Origin: Lachnotalea glycerini
GTDB lineage: Bacteria; Bacillota; Clostridia; Lachnospirales; Lachnospiraceae
Direction of reading: 5' to 3'
Assembly (NCBI RefSeq): GCF_003201285.1
Contig: NZ_QICS01000004.1
Span: forward strand, 62,001 to 126,000
DNA: 64,000 nt
A program made the position numbers and the translations under genes. Positions 1-6,809 of the stretch are shown here, piece by piece (the first letter of the stretch is position 1; each line of letters starts with the position of its first letter). The notes beneath the pieces are model-generated. The model saw nothing but the letters and a program-made list of their open reading frames with translations. It was not told the DNA's origin and made no database searches.

Positions 1-223
1 GTATGATTTGCTTCACAATTTTATTTTAGATTCATTTTCTAACAACAATACATTTTTTAACTATGTAAAGAAATACCAAGTCAATCTATTAAAACTGATA
101 GATTCCAAAAATGCAAATGCAAATAAACAATGGAACTATTTTGGATTTATCAGTTTATTTCAGTATATTAATAATTATATGTATATGATAGAGCTATTGG
201 AAGCTAATATAATAAACAGATAA
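1..223 (+). CDS. C-terminal fragment of an unrecognised protein
   Basis: The reading frame is open from the first bases of the window to a TAA at 221-223, so this is probably the tail of a gene that begins upstream. About 73 residues are visible, rich in Asn, Tyr and Phe, with no motif I recognise. No convincing ribosome binding site precedes the possible TTG at position 8, which favours a truncated longer gene over a small one. It is followed at short spacing by genes of a peptide-export locus on the same strand, so it may encode a transporter or maturation component, but that rests on position alone. Confidence 0.4.
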   Translation, partial: YDLLHNFILDSFSNNNTFFNYVKKYQVNLLKLIDSKNANANKQWNYFGFISLFQYINNYMYMIELLEANIINR

Positions 224-260
224 GTAGATTGATTTTTTAACCATATAGGGAGATAAATTT

Positions 261-329
261 ATGAATACTGTAAGTAATTATATTGTCTATCCAACGATAG
301 GGAAAATGGAGGAATTATGGGTAAACTAA
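261..329 (+). CDS. Possible 22-residue ORF overlapping the next gene
   Basis: An ATG at 261 follows AGGGAGA at a workable distance and opens a 22-codon frame (starts MNTVSNYIVYPTIGK) ending in TAA at 327-329. The end overlaps the start of the next gene (ATG 317) by 13 bases in another frame. The GGAGG that serves the next gene lies inside this ORF. This arrangement suits translational coupling or a small leader peptide. The peptide has no Cys, no double-glycine motif and no membrane segment. It could also be chance. Confidence 0.3.
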   Translation: MNTVSNYIVYPTIGKMEELWVN

Positions 330-787
330 AAATTGAGCAGAGTAAATCGTTAAAACTTTCAAATGTAATAAGTAAGATATTAATGCCTGATGAAATAGAA
401 AATTATGCTTTGGAAGTGGAAAAGATGCATAATTATATTAAAATTAAAGGTGTAAAACCTTTGGGACCGATTATTCAGTATACAAAAGCTACTGTTAATC
501 AGAGGGGAGAAATGAATGTTGAGCTAAGAATATTACAGCAAGTAAATAATTACATTAACAATATGGATTCGTTTTATAAGATTGATTCTGTAATAAGAGT
601 AAAAAAATGTATGTATGTAAGATTTATTGGTGAAGAAACTAAGCTAAAATTTGCCTATGATAAAATTAATCTAGAGGCTTTCGAGGAGGATATCCCCTTA
701 AAAGGCGATAGTTATACCATATTTGTTGACAAACAAGATGACAATATGATAGCAGATGTATTTATGGAGAGAGCAGACCATGAGTAA
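317..787 (+). CDS. GyrI-like / effector-binding-domain-like small protein
   Basis: A 156-residue soluble protein with no signal peptide or DNA-binding domain. The pattern of a Gly-Pro-rich early strand (about residues 48-55), a VELRI strand, an exposed helix, and a late acidic VFMER strand resembles the stand-alone GyrI/AraC effector-binding fold (SOUL/GyrI-like superfamily; DUF5085-type proteins are of this size). Start ATG 317 has GGAGGAATT before it. The stop overlaps the next start (ATG 780), so it is co-translated with the HlyD-type gene. A ligand-sensing or chaperone role in the peptide-export locus is inference; the fold assignment is by eye. Confidence 0.6.
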   Translation: MGKLKIEQSKSLKLSNVISKILMPDEIENYALEVEKMHNYIKIKGVKPLGPIIQYTKATVNQRGEMNVELRILQQVNNYINNMDSFYKIDSVIRVKKCMYVRFIGEETKLKFAYDKINLEAFEEDIPLKGDSYTIFVDKQDDNMIADVFMERADHE

Positions 788-1910
788 ACAAATAAAAACA
801 ATGGATCAATTAAAGGATAGCAAACTTCTCTATGATAAGAAAGTTCCACCCTTTGGTTATATGATTCTCATAACCGTCACTTTACTGTTAGTTGCAGTCA
901 TCATATGGAGCATTAAGACACCTAAGATATACATAATAAAATCAAGTGGTGTCGTGCAAAGCATGAATAAAAATTATGCCATGTCACCTTATACAGGAGA
1001 GATTGTGACAATTAATATCAAGGAAGGTATGAATGTTGAAGAAGGAGATGTGCTATTCGAAATTAAAAGTGGCGACTTGGATTTACAGGGAGAGCAGTTA
1101 GAAGGGCAAAAGCAAATCTATGAAACCCAGATTGCACAATACCAAAAGCTGGTAAAATCCATCAAAGATGACACCAACTATTTTAACCAGTCTAACACAG
1201 AAGATAGTTTGTATTACAGTCAGTATGAGGCTTATAAGAGCCAGGTGGATCAAAATACGATGGATGCTTCTGTGTATAAAGCCTCAGGTTATTCGGATGA
1301 GCAAATTGAAAATGAACTCATTAAAAATCAAAATAAAATTACAGAGGTATATTATTCTGCGATTAAATCCGCAGAGGATTCCATTTTGCAAAGTCAAACT
1401 CAATTAGATTCTATTCGTGCACAACTGGATGCAATCGGAACAGGGCAGGAACAGTATAGTGTGAAAGCAAATACTTCAGGGAAAGTTCATATGATGGCGG
1501 AATATAAAACGGGAATGGTAGTTCAGGCGACTCAGGCATTAGCCAGCATTTCCTCTGAAAATGATAAGTATGTGATACAGGCCAATGTTTCAGCAGACGA
1601 TGCAGCAAGAATAAAGGTAGGAGATATGACGGATGTTGCAGTGCTTGGATTGACGCAGAGTGTGTATGGAACCATATCAGGTAAGGTAACAGAAATTGAC
1701 AGCGATGTATCAACATCAGAAAGCAGTGACTCAAGTAGTCCAAGTGCCTATTTTAAAATAATGATAGAACCGGATTATACCTACTTAGTTAGTAAAGCAG
1801 GAGATAAGATTAATCTTAGCAATGGTTTAATGGTAGAAGCAAGGATTCAATATGACAAAGTGACCTATTTTAATTACGTACTAGAAGGACTTGGTGTATT
1901 AACAAGATAA
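780..1910 (+). CDS. HlyD-type membrane fusion protein of a peptide exporter
   Basis: Predicted 376-residue secretion adaptor. It has a cytoplasmic N-terminus, one membrane helix at about residues 26-45, a biotinyl/lipoyl-like half-motif at about 71-100 (YTGEIVTINIKEGMNVEEGD), a coiled-coil hairpin at about 105-215 rich in Gln, Glu and Lys, the second lipoyl half near 225-265, and a C-terminal beta-barrel domain. This is the layout of HlyD/bacteriocin secretion proteins that pair with a peptidase-containing ABC exporter in Gram-positives. I chose ATG 780 because it overlaps the previous stop codon; the in-frame ATG at 756 would add eight residues with a poor ribosome site. No ABC exporter is in the window; it should lie upstream. 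Confidence 0.9.
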   Translation: MSKQIKTMDQLKDSKLLYDKKVPPFGYMILITVTLLLVAVIIWSIKTPKIYIIKSSGVVQSMNKNYAMSPYTGEIVTINIKEGMNVEEGDVLFEIKSGDLDLQGEQLEGQKQIYETQIAQYQKLVKSIKDDTNYFNQSNTEDSLYYSQYEAYKSQVDQNTMDASVYKASGYSDEQIENELIKNQNKITEVYYSAIKSAEDSILQSQTQLDSIRAQLDAIGTGQEQYSVKANTSGKVHMMAEYKTGMVVQATQALASISSENDKYVIQANVSADDAARIKVGDMTDVAVLGLTQSVYGTISGKVTEIDSDVSTSESSDSSSPSAYFKIMIEPDYTYLVSKAGDKINLSNGLMVEARIQYDKVTYFNYVLEGLGVLTR

Positions 1911-1918
1911 ATAAAAAG

Positions 1919-1931
1919 TTTTGTAACGAAT
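1919..1931 (+). promoter_or_regulatory. Putative ECF-sigma promoter element, copy 1
   Basis: TTTTGTAACGAAT. The same 13 bases occur at 4509-4521 before the ECF sigma gene. Distances from motif end to start codon are nearly equal (38 and 37 intervening bases). TGTAAC matches the -35 type used by some Firmicutes ECF factors such as SigX. No clear -10 is recognised. Confidence 0.5.
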
Positions 1932-1969
1932 GGAGTATAAATCAAAATACAGGGTGATGGGTTGATAAG

Positions 1970-3721
1970 ATGAAAAAGTTAAATATAATCATATTATGTT
2001 TATGTGTTTTATTTTTTAAGAGTGCAAATATATGTATTGCTTCGCAAAGCAGGCTAGAGTTAATGAATGGCTCTACATCAAATATAAACTCTGTGAATAA
2101 AGCAACAATTACAACAGAAGCAAAAACAACAAACACAGAAAAAATAAATACAACAGATACGACGACAGCAGACGTAGGAACGACAGATACACAATCGACA
2201 ACAACGACAGACACAACAGATGCAGGAGCAAGTGTAACAGATACGACAACGGAAACGACAACAGATACGACAACAGATACGACAACGGAAACGACAACAG
2301 ATATGGGAACAACTTCAACCGATACTAGTACTACTACCACGGATACAAGTAAAATTGATTCGGCAACAGAAGTATCGGTAGTAAACGCAGAAGAAATTGA
2401 TTTAGGTGATTATCTGGAATCAATGGCAATAGGGGAAAAGCAATTAATTTCGGCAACAGTAATACCAACTGATACAACGGATCAGACTCTAGCCTATTCA
2501 TCCAGTAATGAAGAGGTAGCTACGATAAACGGACTTGGAAGGATTACGGCAGTTTCAGTAGGAACAACAAAGATAACTGTAAAATGTGGAAAAGTAAAAA
2601 ACAGTTTCAAATTACAAGTAAAAAAATCAAATGATGTTGAAGTCACTGACATTGAGATTGGCAATTACGAGGAGGAAATGGAGGTAGATAAGTCTCAGGC
2701 TATTTCTGCAACAGTAATACCGTCCGATGCTACTGATACAACAGTAAAATATTCCTCAAGCGATAGTGAAGTAGCGACCGTTTTATCTACAGGAGAAGTG
2801 AAAGCCAAAGCAAAAGGAACGGTTGTCATAACGGTAAAAGCAGGAGATATTTCCAAGGAAATTGAAATTACTGTCAAGGTAGCGACTACGAAAATTGAGG
2901 TAAATAAATCTTATGTAGTGCTAAAACCAGAAGAAGAGTTTCAATTAAAAGCAAACGCACTTCCAAGTGATGCATTACAGACAATGACCTATGAAGCAGA
3001 GGATAAAGAGATTGCAACAGTTGAGTCAAATGGAACGATTCATGCAAAAAGCATTGGCACAACCTCTATTCTTGCATCCAATGGGGATATGAGTACAGCA
3101 ATAACCGTTATTGTAAATGAAATCGGAAGCAGTGAACAAACAACTGAAGAAAATGTAAGTATAGAAGCAACCAGTAATAGAGTGCAAAATATAAGTGAAA
3201 ATGACGCAGAATTAATAAGTAAAATAGAAAATAATTTTGATGATATAGAGGTAAATGTAAAAGAGTGTAACGTAGTTAATAAGAGTATTCTAAAAGCATT
3301 ATATGAAACAGGGAAAACAATACATATTTTGGGCGAAGGTTATACCTTAACAATAAAGGGAAGCGATATTGTTAATTATGAAAATGAACTAAATACAAAT
3401 ATTAATGTAGAGAAAGAGAATAATAAGCTGACCTTTGTGATAAATGAGGGGAAGAATTTGCCCGGATTAATTACCCTACAGCTATCAGAGGGCGGATACA
3501 AATATCTCTATTTATTTAATGAAGCCAAAAATAAATACCAACAGCTCAAAGTCAAAGATTTCTCCAATTTTGATATCGACACAAGCGGTAAATACACACT
3601 AAGTGTAGACAAGCTAAATGTAATTCCAATCAGTATAATAGCAATTATTATTGCATCAGTCATCGCATTAGGATTAGTAATAACTTACATTGTAGTTAAG
3701 AAGCAATATTGGTTTTGGTGA
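1970..3721 (+). CDS. Membrane-anchored surface protein with three Big_2 domains
   Basis: 583 residues: signal peptide (about 1-25), a low-complexity Thr/Asp/Glu stalk (about 40-125, built on TTDTTTETTTD-like repeats), three bacterial Ig-like group 2 domains (about 130-210, 213-300 and 303-385, each with the SSNEEVATING-type core), an unclassified domain (about 400-545), a C-terminal membrane helix (about 552-575) and a short KKQYWFW tail. It would be exposed on the cell surface. It lies between the HlyD gene and the double-glycine peptide gene, all on one strand, and has the putative ECF promoter motif just upstream. A role as docking, immunity or receptor component of the export system is inference. 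Confidence 0.9.
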   Translation: MKKLNIIILCLCVLFFKSANICIASQSRLELMNGSTSNINSVNKATITTEAKTTNTEKINTTDTTTADVGTTDTQSTTTTDTTDAGASVTDTTTETTTDTTTDTTTETTTDMGTTSTDTSTTTTDTSKIDSATEVSVVNAEEIDLGDYLESMAIGEKQLISATVIPTDTTDQTLAYSSSNEEVATINGLGRITAVSVGTTKITVKCGKVKNSFKLQVKKSNDVEVTDIEIGNYEEEMEVDKSQAISATVIPSDATDTTVKYSSSDSEVATVLSTGEVKAKAKGTVVITVKAGDISKEIEITVKVATTKIEVNKSYVVLKPEEEFQLKANALPSDALQTMTYEAEDKEIATVESNGTIHAKSIGTTSILASNGDMSTAITVIVNEIGSSEQTTEENVSIEATSNRVQNISENDAELISKIENNFDDIEVNVKECNVVNKSILKALYETGKTIHILGEGYTLTIKGSDIVNYENELNTNINVEKENNKLTFVINEGKNLPGLITLQLSEGGYKYLYLFNEAKNKYQQLKVKDFSNFDIDTSGKYTLSVDKLNVIPISIIAIIIASVIALGLVITYIVVKKQYWFW

Positions 3722-3753
3722 ATAGAGTATAATTGATTACTATTTAATAACGT

Positions 3754-3801
3754 TTTAAACATATGTTTAAATAAATTGTAATTGGTTGCAAACAATTACA
3801 A
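3754..3801 (+). promoter_or_regulatory. Two stacked palindromes before the peptide gene
   Basis: In the 104-bp gap before the double-glycine peptide gene there is a perfect 18-bp palindrome, TTTAAACATATGTTTAAA (3754-3771), followed by a 9-bp inverted repeat, TTGTAATTG (3776-3784) and CAATTACAA (3793-3801). They could be operators for a DNA-binding dimer or an mRNA hairpin. There is no T-run, so a terminator is unlikely. Confidence 0.4.
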
Positions 3802-3825
3802 ACAATAAAAATAAGGAGGAAATAT

Positions 3826-4227
3826 ATGATGGAAATGAATTGTGAAGGAACTTTATTAATGCCAACTAATTGTGTTTTAATGGACGAGGAAGAGATGACA
3901 TATGTGGATGGAGGTGTTAATATTGGTATGTATAGAACTTATTTGAATAAGGAAGCTTGTCTTTATGTAGCTGGTCAGTGGGTGCGAGATGGGAAATGGA
4001 CAAATGTAACGGCAACACAAATTGCACATGAAATTTTTGGACATGCAGTAGGCTATTACAAATTGGCAGCATTATTAAAGATTATTCCTGACCTTAAAGG
4101 ATCTAATTTTTATAGCCATGTTGCTAATGGTGTGGATATTAATAATGTAGTAGATAAGTATCAGTCGGCTTTTGACATAATATGGAATACATTTAAGAGT
4201 GAAGGTACTTTTACAGGTTCTTATTAA
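3826..4227 (+). CDS. Double-glycine-leader secreted protein (bacteriocin-like)
   Basis: 133 residues with AAGGAGGAAAT well placed before ATG 3826. The N-terminus carries an acidic leader ending in MDEEEMTYVDGG (Gly29-Gly30), the type cut by C39-peptidase ABC exporters during export. The remaining core of about 103 residues is much longer than a classical bacteriocin, has a single Cys (about residue 44) plus hydrophobic helical stretches (around TATQIAHEIFGHAVGYY and LAALLKII), and lacks a Sec signal. The HlyD-type gene upstream fits a substrate role. It may be a toxin, a signalling protein or a surface adhesin; I do not recognise the core family. A strong hairpin terminator follows, so it ends its transcript. 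Confidence 0.75.
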   Translation: MMEMNCEGTLLMPTNCVLMDEEEMTYVDGGVNIGMYRTYLNKEACLYVAGQWVRDGKWTNVTATQIAHEIFGHAVGYYKLAALLKIIPDLKGSNFYSHVANGVDINNVVDKYQSAFDIIWNTFKSEGTFTGSY

Positions 4228-4245
4228 CTAGCTTTAAAAAGTTTA

Positions 4246-4305
4246 AAATACATATATAATCCTACCCTTGAATTTTTAAGTTAGGGTAGGATTATATATG
4301 TATTT
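4246..4305 (+). terminator. Long perfect hairpin after the peptide gene
   Basis: Left arm 4246-4268 and right arm 4283-4305 are perfect reverse complements over 23 bp, with a 14-base loop. The core is CCTACCCT/AGGGTAGG. There is no long T-run. It ends the peptide transcript and is symmetric enough to work in both directions. The rest of the gap up to the sigma gene at 4559 is AT-rich, with only the ECF-like motif recognisable. Confidence 0.75.
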
Positions 4306-4508
4306 AATTAAAATTTTAAACTAGTCTTGATTTTTTATAGTTTAACAAAATTTAAATAAATAGAATAATTAATATTTTCATGAATAGGAACAAACGGTAC
4401 GTTAAGTTAAATAAAAACATAAGTTATTTAAAACCTCATGCATTTGATTATGGTTAAACAAATATTAAAAAAAATAAGTATGGGTTATATAAATAATAAT
4501 TTTATAAT

Positions 4509-4521
4509 TTTTGTAACGAAT
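4509..4521 (+). promoter_or_regulatory. Putative ECF-sigma promoter element, copy 2
   Basis: TTTTGTAACGAAT, identical to 1919-1931 and 37 bases before the sigma gene start. A copy in front of the sigma gene itself fits the autoregulation usual for ECF factors. Confidence 0.5.
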
Positions 4522-4558
4522 TTAATACTAATGGAACTTATAAATAGGAGGTGAATAG

Positions 4559-5056
4559 ATGAATAAAGATGATATAGAAAAAATATATTGTGAATATATT
4601 GAACTTGTATATAAATATTTATTATGTCTCACTGGAGATGCATGTATGGCTGAAGAACTTTCGCAGGAAACTTTTTATCAGGCAATAAAAGGAATTGATA
4701 GATTTCGAGGAGAATGTAAAATATCGGTTTGGCTTTGTCAAATTGGTAAAAACCTGTGGTATAAGGAATTACGATCTAAAAACAGAAATGCGATTCCGCT
4801 GGATGATATAATAGAAATGAATTCGGATGACAGCGTAGAAGATTATTATATATTAAATTCCGAGAAAATTGAATTGTTTATGTCATTACAATGTTTGGAT
4901 TCTATATCGAGAGAAGTAGTTTATTTAAGAATTACAGGAGAGTTAAGCTTTGCACAGATTGGGAAAATTTTAGGAAAGTCAGAAAACTGGGCAAGGGTAT
5001 CCTTTTACCGAAGCAAATTAAAAATAATGAAAGGGATGAAGAAAGATGAATCATAA
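4559..5056 (+). CDS. ECF-family RNA polymerase sigma factor
   Basis: 165 residues, the usual ECF length with only sigma-2 and sigma-4. Region 2 spans about 10-75 (YLLCLTGDACMAEELSQETF, then FRGECKISVWLCQIGKNLW, the -10 reading part). Region 4 spans about 110-160 and ends in a helix-turn-helix (LSFAQIGKILGKSENWARV) that reads the -35. Start ATG 4559 follows AGGAGGTGAATAG. The stop overlaps the next gene start (ATG 5046), as usual for sigma/anti-sigma pairs. Likely targets are itself and the Big_2 gene, judged from the shared TGTAAC motif. Confidence 0.93.
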   Translation: MNKDDIEKIYCEYIELVYKYLLCLTGDACMAEELSQETFYQAIKGIDRFRGECKISVWLCQIGKNLWYKELRSKNRNAIPLDDIIEMNSDDSVEDYYILNSEKIELFMSLQCLDSISREVVYLRITGELSFAQIGKILGKSENWARVSFYRSKLKIMKGMKKDES

Positions 5057-5963
5057 AGTAACCTGCTGTATAGTACAAGATTTATTGCCAAACTATATTG
5101 ATAAACTAACATGTGATGAGACTAATTCCATTCTTGAAGAGCACTTTGGTGATTGCGCTAGATGCAATGCAAAATATGAAAAAATGGTATCAGAAATGGA
5201 AATTAGTACTGTGCAGGAAGAGTTAGCGAAAGAAAAGAGTATGAAGGACATTTTAAGTAAAGCAAAGTTAGGATATGCAATGAAAAGAATATTACAGGTA
5301 CTTCGGATTTTAACTGTCGTCTTATATTCAGTTATGAATATTGTATTAATTTACATCATTGCATCAAATACTAAATATTATACTATTACAGAAAAAACTA
5401 CGGCTCAAAATACATTACTATTGTTTTCCATTACGTTATTGATTCCCAGTGTATTGATCGCAACCTTGTTTATTAAGAAGGACACTCATATTCTCATTAT
5501 TGTGAAAGGCTTGCTACAAGTAATTTTGCTAATTATCCTACCCTTTGCATTTATCATTGGAACTATTTTAAGCCTGAGAATGCCATCCTATACAACCAAT
5601 GCTTCGTATTACGGACAGAGAGATGAATATGCGAATGAGCTGCTGATTAGCAAAGAATTTACTATCTTACCTAAGAGCATACCCGAGAATAGCAAGGATG
5701 TTGATTATGTATATAAGTATGAAACTATTTTTGATGACACTTATTTGACTCTTTCAATTTCTTGGACATATGATAACGATACAGAATACCAAAAGGCAAA
5801 ATCAGATATGCAATCCTATGAGCCGGTAAATGATCAAGTGGCAGAAGAGGGTTATCACATGACATATGCAGTAGGAAACAGCAAGGATAACAATGAGTAC
5901 TTTCGTTTCGGTTATGATGATGAAATAAAAAGAGTTACTTATCAAATATATGATCAGAAGTAA
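5046..5963 (+). CDS. Membrane anti-sigma factor with zinc-finger domain
   Basis: 305 residues. The cytoplasmic N-terminus has the ZAS zinc motif His33-x3-Cys37-x2-Cys40 (EEHFGDCARC), which binds and inhibits ECF sigma factors. Three hydrophobic segments follow (about 85-108, 118-140 and 148-178), then an extracytoplasmic domain of about 125 residues that may sense the signal. Its start overlaps the end of the sigma gene, so the two are translationally coupled. The several membrane helices resemble Clostridia zf-HC2 anti-sigma factors rather than single-pass RsiW types. The signal is unknown. Confidence 0.88.
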   Translation: MNHKVTCCIVQDLLPNYIDKLTCDETNSILEEHFGDCARCNAKYEKMVSEMEISTVQEELAKEKSMKDILSKAKLGYAMKRILQVLRILTVVLYSVMNIVLIYIIASNTKYYTITEKTTAQNTLLLFSITLLIPSVLIATLFIKKDTHILIIVKGLLQVILLIILPFAFIIGTILSLRMPSYTTNASYYGQRDEYANELLISKEFTILPKSIPENSKDVDYVYKYETIFDDTYLTLSISWTYDNDTEYQKAKSDMQSYEPVNDQVAEEGYHMTYAVGNSKDNNEYFRFGYDDEIKRVTYQIYDQK

Positions 5964-5986
5964 AACCTTTCAAATTACAATTAATC

Positions 5987-6039
5987 AAAAAGAGAAAAGC
6001 GCTTAAAAATCAAAGAAGATTCACGCGTTTTTCTCTTTT
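5987..6039 (+). terminator. Terminator after the anti-sigma gene
   Basis: AAAAGAGAAAAGCGC pairs with GCGTTTTTCTCTTTT (one G-T wobble) around a loop of about 22 bases. T-rich on the right and A-rich on the left, so it can also serve the convergent hxlR-type gene. Confidence 0.75.
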
Positions 6040-6129
6040 CTGTCTTCAAATTGTAAATAAATCTGATAGGGACTAATTTTATGACTTATTAAAGCCCCAT
6101 GACTTGGTCTTTATCTCTTGGTATAAACC

Positions 6130-6516
6130 TTATTCACTGTGTTTGATATTGTTATTTGATGATTCGATAACGGTCATGGAACAGTTAGCCTCTATGCCAT
6201 TATTTACGAGATATTCATTTCCCCAAGCATACATAGCTGATAAGATTGGGCGTATGCTTCGACCTAAATCAGTTAAAGAGTATTCAACCTTTGGAGGAAC
6301 AACCGGATACACAGTACGAGAGATTAAGTTGTTTTCCTCCAGCTCCCTAAGTTGCTGTGTCAGCATTTTGGGTGTAGCCTGAGGGATAAGCTTACGAAGT
6401 TCGCCAAATCTCAATGTGGAGCCAATTAGATGCCACAAAATCAAGGATTTATATTTTCCCCCAATCATTTTAAGTGTTGTATCAACAGGACAATTATATT
6501 CAGAACAGCAAGACAT
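6130..6516 (-). CDS. HxlR-family transcriptional regulator
   Basis: Winged-helix regulator of about 128 residues. The HxlR pattern is clear: an N-terminal Cys (YNCPVDTTLKMIGGKYK), the wing helix LRFGELRKLIPQATPKMLTQ, then LRELEENNLISRTVYP and VEYSLTDLGRSI. Start: the ATG at 6525 would sit directly on its own Shine-Dalgarno sequence, so the ATG at 6516 is preferred. It is divergent from copA. HxlR proteins often respond to oxidants or electrophiles through Cys residues; the cluster of Cys here (MSCCSEYNC) fits a thiol or metal sensor. Control of the copper genes is inferred from position. Confidence 0.88.
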   Translation of the reverse strand: MSCCSEYNCPVDTTLKMIGGKYKSLILWHLIGSTLRFGELRKLIPQATPKMLTQQLRELEENNLISRTVYPVVPPKVEYSLTDLGRSIRPILSAMYAWGNEYLVNNGIEANCSMTVIESSNNNIKHSE

Positions 6517-6532
6517 AGTACACATTCTCCTT

Positions 6533-6552
6533 TAGTATCTTTATAGGTACTA
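6533..6552. promoter_or_regulatory. Imperfect palindrome in the hxlR-copA gap
   Basis: TAGTATCTTTATAGGTACTA is a palindrome with four mismatched positions, just upstream of the HxlR-type gene. Possible autoregulatory operator; no second copy was found nearer copA. Confidence 0.3.
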
Positions 6553-6809
6553 TATTACTTTTAAGTACATACTTGTATAAATAAAAATATATGACATAAT
6601 AATATCATGAATGATGCAATAAATCAAGTAGCAAGTATCATATAGTAAAAGTTCAGATGTATGATAAAACTTATAGAATCATTAGGGGCACGACATAACT
6701 AAAAAGTGCATATTTACAAATGAAAGAATATATATTAAAAGCTGCTGATACGGGAAAAAGAATCAATAGGAAGTAGTCGTTTAGAAATTAGGAAAGGAGA
6801 TTTTATTAA

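Noticed and set aside
1942-2340. Val-rich reading frame on the minus strand
   Set aside because: It is the mirror of the Thr-rich stalk codons of the Big_2 gene and has no ribosome site.
4020-4060. HEIFGH in the double-glycine protein as a zinc-protease motif
   Set aside because: The spacing is H-E-x-x-x-H, not HExxH, and nothing else supports a protease.
6104-6382. Plus-strand reading frame across the HxlR gene
   Set aside because: It lies opposite a clear HxlR family gene and shows no recognisable protein.
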